Shown here piece by piece: positions 61,901 through 63,099 of a stretch of 64,000 nt of DNA. How positions within the stretch are numbered: position 1 is the stretch's first letter; every line of letters starts with the position of its first letter. The position numbers and the translations under genes were made by a program. Source of the DNA: Hetaerina americana (Eukaryota > Arthropoda > Insecta > Odonata > Calopterygidae). The stretch is taken from contig JAKTNV010000003.1 in NCBI GenBank assembly GCA_022747635.1, positions 48,961,475-49,025,474 on the forward strand, read 5' to 3'. The notes under the pieces were generated by a model. The model worked only from the letters and a program-made list of their open reading frames with translations, was not told where the DNA came from and did not search any database.

Positions 61901-62650
61901 AAGAAATGTGGCAAGTGGTTATGGCTTGTGGTTTTAGAGATACAAAGTTTCAGAATATTCAGATATGCAGAGAAGCTAGCTTGACATTCTAACAGAAAGT
62001 ACATACATTAGGAAAGTTAAAAAATACAAATAAAATTTTGAAATGAATACATTATTATAGAACAAAGAAATTCAAAATTCCATTTTTCACATTCAAACTA
62101 TGTTTTTGCATTTTATTGAGAGAAGTGCAGGTTAAAGAAAAATGATTAAATTTTTATGGCAATTACATTTGTGAAAGGGTGAGAGTCCAAAATCATCAAA
62201 TTTTAGAACTTGCTGGAAAAATTGTTATTAAAACCATTGAGGAACTTTCTTGCTGCTCTATATGAGCCATTATTTTATTTTTATTTTCCTTCATTTTCAC
62301 CGCAAGTGAAGCAAAAATGTAATTATTTGCTCATATATGGAGTTCATCTCATTCTAATGAAAAAAATGAATACAATAGCCGTCTTACACTCACCATATTC
62401 AGCACCGCTGCGGATTTTATCAGGCCTGGAGTCAAGAGTTCCTGAAGCAGCTATTTCTTTTGTCTTGCCAAGAAGAGCCTTGCCTTCTTGTAAAGCAGCA
62501 GAGAGTGACTCAAGCATGGTCTTGCGGGAATCATGCAATCTCGACAATGCTGCTTTAACTAATTCTGGGTCCTCTTCACAAAATTCTTCATCTTTACGAC
62601 GACATTCAGCCTCTAGTTCATGCATTCTCTCTATACACATATTAGCTTGA
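1444..62650 (-). CDS. Giant muscle scaffold gene, spectrin repeats plus Ig domains plus ESDYESD modules (zormin/titin-like), partial at both ends
   Basis: One gene of 34 resolved exons runs right to left. Exons in transcription order: 62394-62650, 61434-61708, 61112-61321, 58291-58482, 56106-56234, 55884-56006, 55259-55618, 52503-52679, 49450-49633, 49160-49290, 48869-49045, 48122-48394, 46660-46881, 46156-46339, 39458-39600, 37012-37194, 33068-33267, 27993-28198, 26048-26350, 23458-23621, 23252-23380, 22225-22377, 20222-20402, 17622-17833, 17225-17518, 16915-17092, 14863-15134, 14297-14564, 12884-13093, 12595-12798, 10625-10785, 6792-10334, 3993-4087, 1444-1984. Every border is AG/GT on the minus strand and the phase is continuous throughout, which is strong evidence for one transcript of at least 3,510 codons. 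Spectrin repeats, a coil, eight I-set Ig domains and a long disordered Pro-rich C-terminal part fit a sarcomeric scaffold acting at the Z-disc or M-line. Zormin is my best guess; another titin-family giant is possible. Start and stop codons lie outside the window. Confidence 0.85.
2484..3555 (-). mobile_element. Tigger/pogo-like remnant, copy related to 18375-19886
   Basis: About 1.1 kb matches the element at 18375-19886 along its length (for example the stretch from aatcatgtaaaaggtttatt onward, and the gtggatgacggttcttctca region). The terminal repeats and an open transposase frame are missing here. It lies in the intron between exons 33 and 34. Confidence 0.65.
3658..3830 (+). repeat. SINE-like dispersed repeat B, partial copy
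   Basis: It shares a 100 bp core with 26475-26722 (same strand) and 29670-29940 (opposite strand), recognisable by the accataaccagcacaggg and ctaccctgatgtgtgaattt stretches. The tRNA-like head is missing in this copy. Confidence 0.65.
3993..4087 (-). CDS. Exon 33: short exon following the disordered region
   Basis: Ninety-five bases encode ELIAPAIVKEIPGSSKTMFS and KKDQFEILSSS. The frame fits both neighbours, entering in phase 0 and leaving two bases that complete Lys with exon 34. The acceptor is ttttgtag and the donor gtgagt. It is too short to assign a domain. Confidence 0.85.
4088..6791. other. Intron between exons 32 and 33
   Basis: AT-rich intron. The only distinct structure is the perfect hairpin at 5724-5760. 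No coding signal is seen. Confidence 0.6.
5724..5760. repeat. Perfect 16 bp inverted repeat, 5-base loop
   Basis: The arm agccccaaatcattgt is followed by loop gataa and the exact reverse complement. Related cattgtgataaaca text recurs just downstream (5799-5814). It may be a short palindromic transposon remnant or a small hairpin in the intron RNA. Confidence 0.7.
6792..10334 (-). CDS. Exon 32: 1,181-residue disordered Pro/Ser/Glu-rich exon with a LEPFPFKPEP/ESDYESD module
   Basis: A single open exon of 3,543 bases, phase 0 at both ends, acceptor tattctacag and donor gtgtga. It is low in aromatic residues and rich in Pro, Ser, Thr, Glu and Lys. Repeated short motifs include EPGPPPEMGYIP and LEPGPPPEIVFAEP, and a pair PSAEGIAMEKLWA (about 9026-9065) and PSAQGVAMDRLWA (about 8888-8928). 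Near the C-terminal third come LEPFPFKPEP (about 7690), a PPPPKP spacer, GEFTESDYESD (about 7594) and WRPYGSDTEGDQPAYRRV. A His run (HHHHHH) lies at about 6900. The exon is free of transposon insertions, which supports constraint. The function is inferred to be a flexible linker and docking region of a sarcomere scaffold. Confidence 0.93.
10625..10785 (-). CDS. Exon 31: end of Ig8
   Basis: ALPSHSGRFTVRAVNAGGEA, then QSSADFIVVEEPPEGTSEQI and TTYVIEDIQETSRE. The F strand is GRFTVRAVN with Val in place of Cys, so Ig8 lacks both canonical cysteines. It is the last Ig domain before the disordered exon. Confidence 0.9.
10786..12594. other. Intron between exons 30 and 31
   Basis: AT-rich DNA with no recognisable element or coding signal. 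A 134-codon open frame on the plus strand at 10996-11400 has no familiar motif and looks accidental. Confidence 0.55.
12595..12798 (-). CDS. Exon 30: first part of Ig8
   Basis: TVFPPVFGRRLQAQVAKKGQ, then VVLEVEVTGLPDPTITWSKD and IKHLGSSHSLIIDE. Trp is kept, but the B-strand Cys is Val or Glu. It follows exon 29 across an 85-base intron. Donor gtgaga. Confidence 0.91.
12884..13093 (-). CDS. Exon 29: second half of Ig7
   Basis: GYPEPKVQWLKNGNEELDSS, then RARLELKSVQVKDAGRYTCK and IENGAGSASSTADLVVK. Textbook I-set C to G strands with the Trp and the D-A-G-R-Y-x-C motif. Acceptor ttgatag, donor gtatgg. Confidence 0.93.
13094..14296. other. Intron between exons 28 and 29
   Basis: No repeat family or coding signal recognised. 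A short direct repeat (gagcactcaaaaaccgagcactcaaaaacc, two 15-base copies) lies near 13835-13864. Confidence 0.5.
14297..14564 (-). CDS. Exon 28: linker plus start of Ig7
   Basis: The linker VEAKKVEVIQQINDNQPLVK continues with TVLPLPSPPKPMRKSIAPRF, and Ig7 begins ISSLMGRIVDQGADVSLEAI with IDG. Ala replaces the B-strand Cys. The donor gtaggt splits the Gly codon shared with exon 29. Confidence 0.89.
14863..15134 (-). CDS. Exon 27: Ser/Gln-rich linker between Ig6 and Ig7
   Basis: About 91 residues without a fold signature: APTIIEITNGTPAFDLLNQD, then serine-rich stretches (SSSQTQTIKTSSSSFSSVIN, SGEPAVSSHSQSISSQTEKA). It looks disordered and potentially phosphorylated. Acceptor tttttttag, donor gtatcg, ending in phase 0. 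Confidence 0.87.
15276..15606 (-). mobile_element. tRNA-derived SINE family A, copy 1, with target duplication
   Basis: The body is 15289-15593. On the minus strand the head has an A-box-like tggtgaggtgg and a perfect B box ggttcgaatcc, followed by a unique tail. It is flanked by imperfect 13 bp direct repeats (cttataattacat at 15276, cttataactacat at 15594). The same family recurs at 54158-54453. Confidence 0.8.
15607..16914. other. Rest of intron between exons 26 and 27
   Basis: No gene or recognisable element seen; several accidental open frames only. Confidence 0.5.
16915..17092 (-). CDS. Exon 26: second half of Ig6
   Basis: VRWCFNDNPVSGQGFWISTS, then RQVLSIPDAAPELSGKISCI and AENEAGKATCTAKLTVE. 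It has the Trp and F-strand Cys, plus an extra Cys directly after the Trp. Acceptor aataaaaag, donor gtaatg. Confidence 0.91.
17225..17518 (-). CDS. Exon 25: end of Ig5, linker and start of Ig6
   Basis: Ninety-eight residues in phase 0. Ig5 closes with SVSLTINSVSPDDRGVYTVK and ATNPSGEAKCFANLIVK (F-strand Cys replaced by Val). A linker (ARQTPDSQRHKTAVMELAEN) follows, then Ig6 begins PAFKELFSDKNVAQGESVKF with ECIVTGRPTPK. Confidence 0.92.
17622..17833 (-). CDS. Exon 24: linker plus first part of Ig5
   Basis: The linker is AVSETASPAAEAVPVESIPI, followed by GVAPRFNKLLTDVLAPEGEV, VLECSVYGEPEPTIKWLLNN and QEIVSNPRIE. It has the B-strand Cys and C-strand Trp. Donor gtaatt, acceptor tttcag. Confidence 0.92.
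18375..19886 (-). mobile_element. Tigger/pogo DNA transposon, decayed, with terminal repeats
   Basis: The left end agtggaacctcataatac and the right end (complement acagtgggacctcttataat) form imperfect terminal inverted repeats of the Tigger type. On the minus strand 19302-19556 encodes a fragment like the N-terminal CENP-B-type region of Tigger transposase (MKSKIIENREQGLCMADL). The rest is frameshifted or deleted, so the element is not autonomous. Confidence 0.75.
20222..20402 (-). CDS. Exon 23: second half of Ig4
   Basis: VIWYHDDRPVKESPDFQLLF, then CSLIIKEAYTEDSGDYRVVA and INSAGEASSKCRLTVK. The motif D-S-G-D-Y is typical of Ig strand F, but the following Cys is Val. Acceptor tatctttag, donor gtgagt. 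Confidence 0.91.
20403..22224. other. Intron between exons 22 and 23
   Basis: AT-rich. It contains the short array-family copy at 20865-20926 and otherwise nothing recognised. Confidence 0.55.
20865..20926 (+). mobile_element. Short partial copy of the 335 bp tRNA-like array unit
   Basis: The text from ttccaagaaactgccgcaac through aatggagtaatccgctaata matches the non-tRNA end of the unit at 41064, with a small internal deletion and substitutions. It is flanked by tagataaa on both sides (20857-20864 and 20927-20934), a possible target duplication. Confidence 0.65.
22225..22377 (-). CDS. Exon 22: linker plus first half of Ig4
   Basis: Fifty-one residues in phase 0: an acidic linker (GRLPTETSDSELASDMEPVK) and then PSIQLPLHDITSKEGEKIRL with DCIIVGQPEPE. 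The intron falls just before the C-strand Trp segment VIWYHDD. Confidence 0.9.
22378..23251. other. Intron between exons 21 and 22
   Basis: No element or coding signal recognised. Confidence 0.5.
23252..23380 (-). CDS. Exon 21: second half of Ig3
   Basis: Forty-three residues, FMSDGKKETLIISEAFPKDA, GIYVVSAKNKCGEASSSCNV, SVK. The F-strand Cys is replaced by Val (IYVVSA), so the usual disulphide cannot form. The acceptor is attattacag and the donor gttagt. Confidence 0.9.
23458..23621 (-). CDS. Exon 20: first half of Ig3
   Basis: AIEPSEAPSFVIPLSNVMAR, then LKLECEVKGLPTPKLTWMHN and GKFIKETRDVR. It has the B-strand Cys and C-strand Trp. Only 77 bases separate it from exon 21, the shortest intron found in the window. 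Confidence 0.91.
23840..25090 (+). pseudogene. Fossil mariner transposase
   Basis: Broken frames on the plus strand keep mariner landmarks in order: VVSDSTVRNSCRKFREG near 24090-24150, IITDRLGFHKFCA near 24296-24335, VETWVSF near 24470, and a C-terminal DKCLNVDGNY near 25040-25075. A second piece resembling the DRLGFHK segment lies at about 23855-23900, so two fossils may overlap. Stops and indels are frequent; no activity is possible. Confidence 0.7.
26048..26350 (-). CDS. Exon 19: complete Ig2 domain
   Basis: The only Ig domain here held in a single exon. Strand A is TPPLFTRNLVPSTAKEGSSF, B has LECSVSGNPLPTVQWF with Cys and Trp, and the E-F region is LRFEEVFLDDQAEYRCRATN with the second Cys. 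The canonical I-set residues are all present. Acceptor cttttcacag, donor gtaagt. Confidence 0.93.
26475..26722 (+). mobile_element. SINE-like dispersed repeat B, longest copy
   Basis: It starts with a tRNA-like stretch (gtttactgggctactgacca, then a B-box-like gggtcccattcc) and continues with the family core shared with 3658-3830 and, inverted, 29670-29940. Moderately diverged. Confidence 0.6.
26723..27992. other. Rest of intron between exons 18 and 19
   Basis: A short GC-richer patch near 27015-27100 stands out from the AT-rich background. No coding signal or known repeat recognised. Confidence 0.45.
27993..28198 (-). CDS. Exon 18: second half of Ig1
   Basis: The product is VTGDPVPDIIWYKDGISIQS, then TKYTEGVCSLTIEETFAEDS and AKFTCKATNVAGTAETSAML. 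It has the C-strand Trp, the L-x-I-x-E-x-x-x-x-D-S E/F pattern and the F-strand Cys, so Ig1 keeps the canonical disulphide pair. It ends NVK plus one base. Confidence 0.92.
28199..30347. other. First part of the 4.9 kb intron between exons 17 and 18
   Basis: No exon seen. Contains SINE-like repeat B at 29670-29940; the remainder is unassigned AT-rich DNA. Confidence 0.5.
29670..29940 (-). mobile_element. SINE-like dispersed repeat B, inverted copy
   Basis: Read on the minus strand, the head includes a B box ggttcgattcc and an A-box-like region upstream, followed by the core shared with 26475-26722. The core reads ctgatgtgtgaattttacac here. A tRNA-derived SINE is the best explanation. Confidence 0.65.
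30348..32904 (+). mobile_element. Tigger/pogo remnant split by a nested mariner
   Basis: The left end near 30348 (cattggtaatctcccttaat) resembles the Tigger left end at 37846. The text at 30680-30960 keeps a transposase N-terminal fragment (MKSKTTEKQEQLESVDD, then TILKNQIKERDASKELTR). The right end near 32885-32904 (gctaagtaaattcccactg) matches the terminal repeat. The mariner at 31498-32735 interrupts it. Confidence 0.65.
31498..32735 (+). mobile_element. Mariner transposon with terminal repeats, transposase broken
   Basis: The ends cgaggtctgttcaaaaggta and its near complement define a 1,238 bp element flanked by TA. The transposase starts at 31693 (MDQRICIKFCVKNEIM) and keeps the HTH region and NVYQWHKMFSEGRE. 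Stops and frameshifts then break it: the first catalytic segment (about 32145) is frameshifted, HHDNAPAHTS remains near 32409, and the third aspartate region is deleted. Not active. Confidence 0.88.
32880..32930. repeat. 23 bp imperfect inverted repeat, 5-base loop
   Basis: atgcttgctaagtaaattcc and its mirror (two mismatches over 23 bases) abut across tgtac. Both arms look like Tigger terminal repeats, so this is probably two element ends lying back to back. Confidence 0.7.
33068..33267 (-). CDS. Exon 17: linker plus first half of Ig1
   Basis: A linker of about 40 residues (ETVTSSSSQELTGEIRKKSP) precedes the A and B strands of Ig1 (APTFTLALHDCTVQEGERLN, then LECK with the B-strand Cys). The intron falls inside the Lys codon, right after the Cys. 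Donor gtaagt, acceptor ttttctag. Confidence 0.9.
33268..34978. other. Part of the intron between exons 16 and 17
   Basis: AT-rich DNA. The only item recognised is the partial array-unit copy at 34345-34408. Confidence 0.5.
34345..34408 (-). mobile_element. Deleted partial copy of the 335 bp tRNA-like array unit
   Basis: gaatgatttttac (the flank just after the tRNA-like part) is followed after a 15-base unrelated stretch by ttactgttgcggcatctccc and gcagtttctttggaa, the terminal part of the unit. The read-through direction is that of the right arm at 43000-45820. No clear flanking duplication is seen. Confidence 0.6.
34979..36890 (-). mobile_element. 5'-truncated non-LTR retrotransposon with open reverse transcriptase frame
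   Basis: The minus-strand frame 36883-35159 (574 codons) has reverse transcriptase blocks in order: NYRPISIVPVFGKIFEAI, QYGFRSGKSTILAVESIV, LSKAFDCVNHSILL, GVPQGSVLGPVLFI and the catalytic YADD. It is followed by the thumb/C-terminal region (LNTNKTQHIV and beyond). No endonuclease domain is present upstream, so the element is 5' truncated and the apparent start codon is internal. The 3' end has an ATT/TAA-type microsatellite tail (34979-35003). The clade is uncertain: Jockey, I or CR1/L2 group. Confidence 0.88.
35159..36883 (-). CDS. Reverse transcriptase of a truncated LINE
   Basis: 574 codons without a stop, ending at 35159. It carries fingers/palm motifs and YADDTTF as the catalytic box. 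The N-terminal residues (IIRDYYNLVRCAKNNAY, DFILNAKNKQKAAWSVI) correspond to the linker between endonuclease and RT in intact LINEs. The uninterrupted frame means a fairly recent insertion, but without endonuclease and promoter it cannot move by itself. Confidence 0.85.
   Translation of the reverse strand: MKTELPAIIRDYYNLVRCAKNNAYKDFILNAKNKQKAAWSVINQEVGHGNEKENLPFTPDAVNNFFLKAVEDNLFSRKVDAANIGNMLQNLPPNNLNFKWNFVTPLDIISTVKKFKKSSSKDIYGLSNSLIKDIIVLIAEPLAMLVNLCFETGDFPTALKYSKTVPVYKKGDKDDLANYRPISIVPVFGKIFEAIMKDQICNFFELNNLFSKSQYGFRSGKSTILAVESIVNYVINAFEEKESVSVTLCDLSKAFDCVNHSILLTKLEYYGIKGVALKLMKSYLDDRHQLVELDGCRSAALKVKCGVPQGSVLGPVLFIIMINDLPCNMKPRSVLYADDTTFVQKCQHPEDAKLRSSTTQKQAKEWFDVNHLQLNTNKTQHIVCSLKSKTTDIETAKILGIYIDTKLNWETHISQTCNKLSKAVYMLRKLNFIISNEYRLTLYHAFFQCHLNYGVELWGHSPHVKQILLLQKRAIRSLANIPPRDSCKPFFIRYRIMTVFCLYIFKALIHVKVNLETYQLRSNLHNYSTRGKSNLNTTYCRLSSTYNTFHNMNIRLYNYLPTQLSIRWYPEFQE
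37012..37194 (-). CDS. Exon 16: Ala-rich helical linker
   Basis: Sixty-one residues, phase 0 at both ends, so the exon could be skipped without a frameshift. It has alanine runs with regularly placed Glu, Lys and Arg (ASLYAARAEAAAASAAAAAA, then EEARKAAEAAAKVLSEAAAK), a predicted single long helix between the spectrin and Ig parts. The acceptor is ttttaatag and the donor gtgagg. Confidence 0.88.
37195..37845. other. Intron between exons 15 and 16, exon 16-proximal part
   Basis: No element or coding signal recognised before the Tigger derivative that starts at 37846. Confidence 0.5.
37846..38719 (+). mobile_element. Tigger/pogo deletion derivative with TA duplication
   Basis: Ends cagtggaaccttgcttaatg and the complement cagtggaagcctcattcaac form terminal repeats, with TA on each side. 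A start codon at 38138 opens the transposase N-terminal (CENP-B-like) region, NLQEDSHKRIKIRVQMKSK then IIEKREQGVSMADLAF, which stops after 81 codons. The catalytic domain is absent. Confidence 0.82.
38722..39457. other. Intron between exons 15 and 16, exon 15-proximal part
   Basis: AT-rich, nothing recognised. Confidence 0.5.
39458..39600 (-). CDS. Exon 15: coiled-coil segment
   Basis: About 47 residues, EEKSKQVKLVLLENKEMLDS, INEELNSLAKNLKAAEMQRL, LQKK. Heptad-like Leu spacing and high charge predict a coiled coil continuing from the last spectrin repeat. The acceptor is ttttttag and the donor gtaaca. Confidence 0.88.
39601..41051. other. Intron between exons 14 and 15, left of the array
   Basis: AT-rich; includes the small terminal-repeat element at 40125-40327. 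No exon is visible. Confidence 0.55.
40125..40327. mobile_element. Short non-autonomous (MITE-like) element
   Basis: About 200 bp with matching ends: gaggtgtagtcaaatgaaaa on the left, and the complement of the right end reads aggggcattcaaatgaaaac. The inside is GC-richer than the flanks and has no coding frame. It fits a mariner-derived MITE; the exact borders are uncertain. Confidence 0.55.
41052..41063 (+). repeat. Left 12 bp direct repeat flanking the array
   Basis: atgaataattat stands immediately before the first unit base at 41064 and is repeated exactly at 45821-45832. A target-site duplication is the natural reading. Confidence 0.85.
41064..42999 (-). repeat. Left arm of the tRNA-like tandem array, six tRNA-like copies in 335 bp units
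   Basis: Units repeat every 335 bases with no difference seen. Each unit has, on the minus strand, a 73-nt tRNA-like sequence at 41162-41234, 41497-41569, 41832-41904, 42167-42239, 42502-42574 and 42837-42909. Between them lies a fixed 262-base spacer including the hairpin tgcgg/ccgca near the left end. The arm faces outward (leftward). The last unit is cut short at 42999, where the opposite arm begins. The self-complementary part ends at 42952, leaving 42953-42999 as a 47-base loop. Confidence 0.95.
41162..41234 (-). tRNA. tRNA-like sequence, representative of six left-arm copies
   Basis: Folds as a 73-nt cloverleaf: 7 bp acceptor with one C-A mismatch at position 5-68 and a G-U at 7-66, D stem gctt/aagc, anticodon stem ctcga/ttgag, 4-base variable loop, T stem ctggg/cccag with loop ttcgagt. 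A box tagcttaagtgg and B box ggttcgagtcc are intact. The anticodon loop is ccggata: formal anticodon GGA, but C instead of U33, T at 37 and no long serine variable arm. A role in translation is doubtful; Pol III transcription is plausible. Confidence 0.55.
43000..45820 (+). repeat. Right arm of the tRNA-like tandem array, nine tRNA-like copies
   Basis: Inverted relative to the left arm. The tRNA-like parts are at 43043-43115, 43378-43450, 43713-43785, 44049-44121, 44384-44456, 44719-44791, 45054-45126, 45389-45461 and 45724-45796, all pointing right. The period is 335 except one 336 step caused by an extra G near 43810. The arm ends at 45820, 24 bases after the last tRNA-like copy. It extends about 930 bases further from the centre than the left arm. 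Confidence 0.95.
43043..43115 (+). tRNA. tRNA-like sequence, representative of nine right-arm copies
   Basis: Same sequence as the left-arm copies, on the plus strand. A TTTTT run at 43121-43125, five bases after the 3' end, would act as a Pol III terminator, so each unit could yield a short tRNA-like RNA. No CCA is encoded. The unit is additionally enclosed by the inverted pair aatttcagag (43022-43031) and ctctgaaatt (43129-43138). Confidence 0.55.
45821..45832 (+). repeat. Right 12 bp direct repeat flanking the array
   Basis: atgaataattat, identical to 41052-41063, directly after the last array base. Confidence 0.85.
46156..46339 (-). CDS. Exon 14: last spectrin-type repeat
   Basis: About 61 residues, AEKWFKEGSKLLVTIARKST, PEEATQLLNEVEMFLKPGEV, RIKKISTLAVELY. 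The PEEATQLLNEVEMFL..GE..Q..R spacing is that of spectrin repeats in Trio/kalirin- and titin-related giants. The following intron (39601-46155) holds the palindromic tRNA-like array. Confidence 0.9.
46660..46881 (-). CDS. Exon 13: spectrin repeat with acidic insert
   Basis: Seventy-four residues in phase 0. It opens ILEQRIRTFVSTAEHAG, has a Gly/Asp-rich loop (GTGTRHGNLDDLDDSYTDSH), then HRELSQLQARWSAFHSQV with a repeat Trp. The donor is gtaagt and the acceptor tcaatag. Confidence 0.89.
46882..48121. other. Intron between exons 12 and 13
   Basis: AT-rich; no element or coding signal recognised. The flanking 46340-46659 and 48395-48868 introns are likewise featureless. Confidence 0.5.
48122..48394 (-). 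CDS. Exon 12: spectrin repeat
   Basis: Ninety-one residues: EPFEPGKKDAEKVMQLLEGK, RAAWEAAWAERKAQLEQSLQ, DLKQINSQLSDLGRQLAAIR. The AAWAERKAQLEQSLQ stretch is the clearest spectrin signature in the region. The acceptor is tttcaag and the donor gtaggt, both phase 0. Confidence 0.92.
48869..49045 (-). CDS. Exon 11: spectrin repeat
   Basis: Fifty-nine residues in phase 0: LDRTIENLQSQYRSSL, MPRDLAEAEFQLKEHEASRQ, then FTQTESEQIINRIYQQ. DLAEAEFQLKEHEASRQAV is very like helix segments of spectrin-family giants. The acceptor is ttttacag and the donor gtatat. Confidence 0.9.
49160..49290 (-). CDS. Exon 10: spectrin helix
   Basis: About 43 residues, GETEVQKDQVIKNLMELHQK, then FQLICTEYQILVQMLIAFF and RNMSE. 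The acceptor is ttttacag and the donor gtaaac. The strongly hydrophobic LVQMLIAFF face is still compatible with a buried helix of a three-helix bundle. Confidence 0.88.
49450..49633 (-). CDS. Exon 9: spectrin repeat
   Basis: The product opens TIEWVTKLEVQFYPVLQGQS and continues RTIVRELEERLQSFIPEVKR and AQTEIELRVKTIEALTLR. The acceptor is ttggcag and the donor gtcagt. One trailing base pairs with the first two of exon 10 to give Gly. Confidence 0.89.
49634..50580. other. Intron between exons 8 and 9, left of the mariner
   Basis: AT-rich DNA with nothing recognised. The part right of the mariner (51914-52502) is also featureless. Confidence 0.5.
50581..51911 (-). mobile_element. Near-intact mariner transposon
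   Basis: 1,331 bp bounded by terminal repeats that match at 26 of 27 bases (ctaccttgatcaaaaatttc at the left end; the complement of the right end differs by one base) and by TA on both sides. The transposase is on the minus strand, 51706-50634. It is the best preserved mobile element in the window and sits in the intron between exons 8 and 9. Confidence 0.92.
50634..51706 (-). pseudogene. Mariner transposase, one frameshift
   Basis: A start at 51706 gives MDLNLQQRTCIKFCVKNGFS. After about 35 codons a run of seven T at 51592-51598 shifts the frame; from there 327 codons run open to 50634. The HTH region (VYQWHERFRSGRESIEDDER, LTIREIAEDLNIAYGSAQDI) and the catalytic DD34D set are present: TGDETW, HHDNAPSH and SPDLAPCDFF. 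Full length would be near the family norm of about 345 residues. The single homopolymer indel could be real or a sequencing error. Confidence 0.87.
52503..52679 (-). CDS. Exon 8: spectrin repeat
   Basis: Fifty-nine residues in phase 0: ATDPYLDIKRACLCVQTILE, then EAWEAWQQRITIRREFQVQW. The acceptor is tattctcag and the donor gtatta. WEAWQQR and FQVQWEKTM carry the Trp pattern of spectrin helices. The upstream intron side carries purine-rich DNA and a SINE; the downstream intron carries a mariner. Confidence 0.9.
52680..54147. other. Intron between exons 7 and 8, left part
   Basis: A purine-rich plus-strand stretch runs from about 52700 to 53050 (many gga/gag/aag triplets). Otherwise no element or exon recognised. 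Confidence 0.5.
54148..54463 (-). mobile_element. tRNA-derived SINE family A, copy 2, with 10 bp target duplication
   Basis: The body is 54158-54453, minus strand. It matches 15289-15593 over nearly its full length (ggggaggggaccaacagctg, ccattagggatggccggtaa). Direct repeats tatgattcag flank it exactly (54148-54157 and 54454-54463). The B-box-like region is ggtttgaatcc. Confidence 0.83.
54464..55258. other. Intron between exons 7 and 8, right part
   Basis: A less AT-rich stretch near 54720-54970 looks like a dispersed repeat, but it has no second copy in this window. Confidence 0.4.
55259..55618 (-). CDS. Exon 7: spectrin-repeat core
   Basis: One hundred and twenty residues, the longest exon of the spectrin region. 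It contains ILEWLDGEQRTDIS, LRLQWVDLHSRLEARIDL, LAARLTKEIDLAEDG and EAEQRWLSIQQLFLQLTNTG, regularly spaced amphipathic helices with Trp at repeat positions. It ends NFLQDAEK and joins ATDPYLDIKRACLCV of exon 8, a sequence style typical of spectrin and dystonin-type repeats. Confidence 0.9.
55884..56006 (-). CDS. Exon 6: start of a spectrin repeat
   Basis: Forty-one residues, LYSWLVSIAEAFLQGHQDM, then AQDFLELHQKLLNDLN. LYSWL carries the helix-A tryptophan of spectrin repeats, and FLELHQKLLNDL resembles helix B. The acceptor is ccccacag and the donor gtaagt. Confidence 0.88.
56106..56234 (-). CDS. Exon 5: spectrin-type helix
   Basis: Forty-three residues, GIKKVMEELENRKIRLGD through RLTQSLTLFLERQND, in phase 0. 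The acceptor is ttctattag and the donor gtaagt. The heptad-like hydrophobic spacing continues directly into LYSWL of the next exon, which begins a new repeat with a conserved Trp. Confidence 0.87.
56235..58290. other. Intron between exons 4 and 5
   Basis: AT-rich, no element or coding signal recognised. A 140-codon plus-strand frame over exon 5 and its flank has no motif and is judged accidental. Confidence 0.5.
58291..58482 (-). CDS. Exon 4: spectrin-type repeat
   Basis: Sixty-four residues in phase 0. The acceptor is aattttag and the donor gtttgt, a weaker but valid GT. The product is AQSKLDQLEVQLCTM followed by a helix with VTLHSQVSKALDDVVEAP, and ends GNKGPKGLQ before joining GIKKVMEELENRK of the next exon. 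Confidence 0.83.
58483..61111. other. Intron between exons 3 and 4
   Basis: AT-rich; contains the miniature inverted array-family insertion at 59113-59187. A less AT-rich stretch at about 60660-60960 may be another repeat; not identified. Confidence 0.5.
59100..59200. mobile_element. 75 bp miniature of the tRNA-like array family with inverted arms and 13 bp target duplication
   Basis: The insert at 59113-59187 joins a left-arm-type piece (gcaacaatttcagagtgtaa through tgggattcgaaccca) directly to a right-arm-type piece (ggcatctcccgcagtttctt then tgga). It is flanked by aactgagttttgt on both sides (59100-59112 and 59188-59200). The left piece differs from the array at two bases. Confidence 0.85.
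61112..61321 (-). CDS. Exon 3: spectrin-type repeat
   Basis: Seventy residues, phase 0 at both ends; acceptor atttcag, donor gtgagc. It runs from DLRDRALKITKATEHL to FLMKAISFFRSAQA, helical with a Gly/Pro-rich loop (SSGPAPGGQSSAERR) in the middle. The spacing fits the helix A/B turn of a divergent spectrin repeat. Confidence 0.85.
61434..61708 (-). CDS. Exon 2: spectrin-type repeat
   Basis: The acceptor is tttgtag and the donor gtaatt. The product opens AVSQVEHWLESLHDHRQSLD, the W-x-x-x-L pattern of helix A in a spectrin repeat, and continues with a Leu-rich helix (ERQLALSLLASDLTALEKAL). It ends HEHKKLENISM in phase 0. Confidence 0.87.
61709..62393. other. Intron between exons 1 and 2
   Basis: AT-rich, nothing recognised. 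Confidence 0.5.
62394..62650 (-). CDS. Exon 1 of those visible: spectrin-type helical segment
   Basis: The acceptor is cacaatttcag just right of 62650 and the donor is gtgagt at 62393. The exon enters in phase 1, so at least one more exon lies upstream. It encodes charged amphipathic helix (MCIERMHELEAECRRKDEEF, then DPELVKAALSRLHDSRK). It ends SGAEY plus one base, which pairs with the CT opening the next exon to make Ala. Confidence 0.78.
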
Positions 62651-63099
62651 CTGAAATTGTGATTTCAGAATAACTTCAATAATTTTTAAAGACACAAAAA
62701 AACTAAAATGTAATTCAATTCATTTTTCTATAATAAACTAAGTTTTTCTCACCATGTTAAAGTATGTACATAGCTCCCTGATTTAATGCTACTGAATTAC
62801 TTTATTAAGAACATGGTGACTCAATGAGTCAATAGATCTTAGTTTGAACTTCAACCAGAAATACATACTTTAAGGATTTCAAGAATACCATTTAGAAAGA
62901 AAAAGAATCCAAAAATCTTTTTATGAGTCATGGTTTTATTTCAACAAGCTGTTAAAGGTAGAAAATGAATTTTTTTTCGTCAGCAAAACAAATTTTATTC
63001 ATGACTAGATATTAAATCATTCTTCTTTAGCAACAGATAAACAGTAAAGTTCAGAAATATTAAGGTTACACTAGGGCAATGATCATCTTCAAGATTATG
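62651..63099. other. Intron upstream of the first visible exon
   Basis: No exon with matching phase was found between here and the window end; only AT-rich DNA and then a mariner fossil. Confidence 0.5.
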
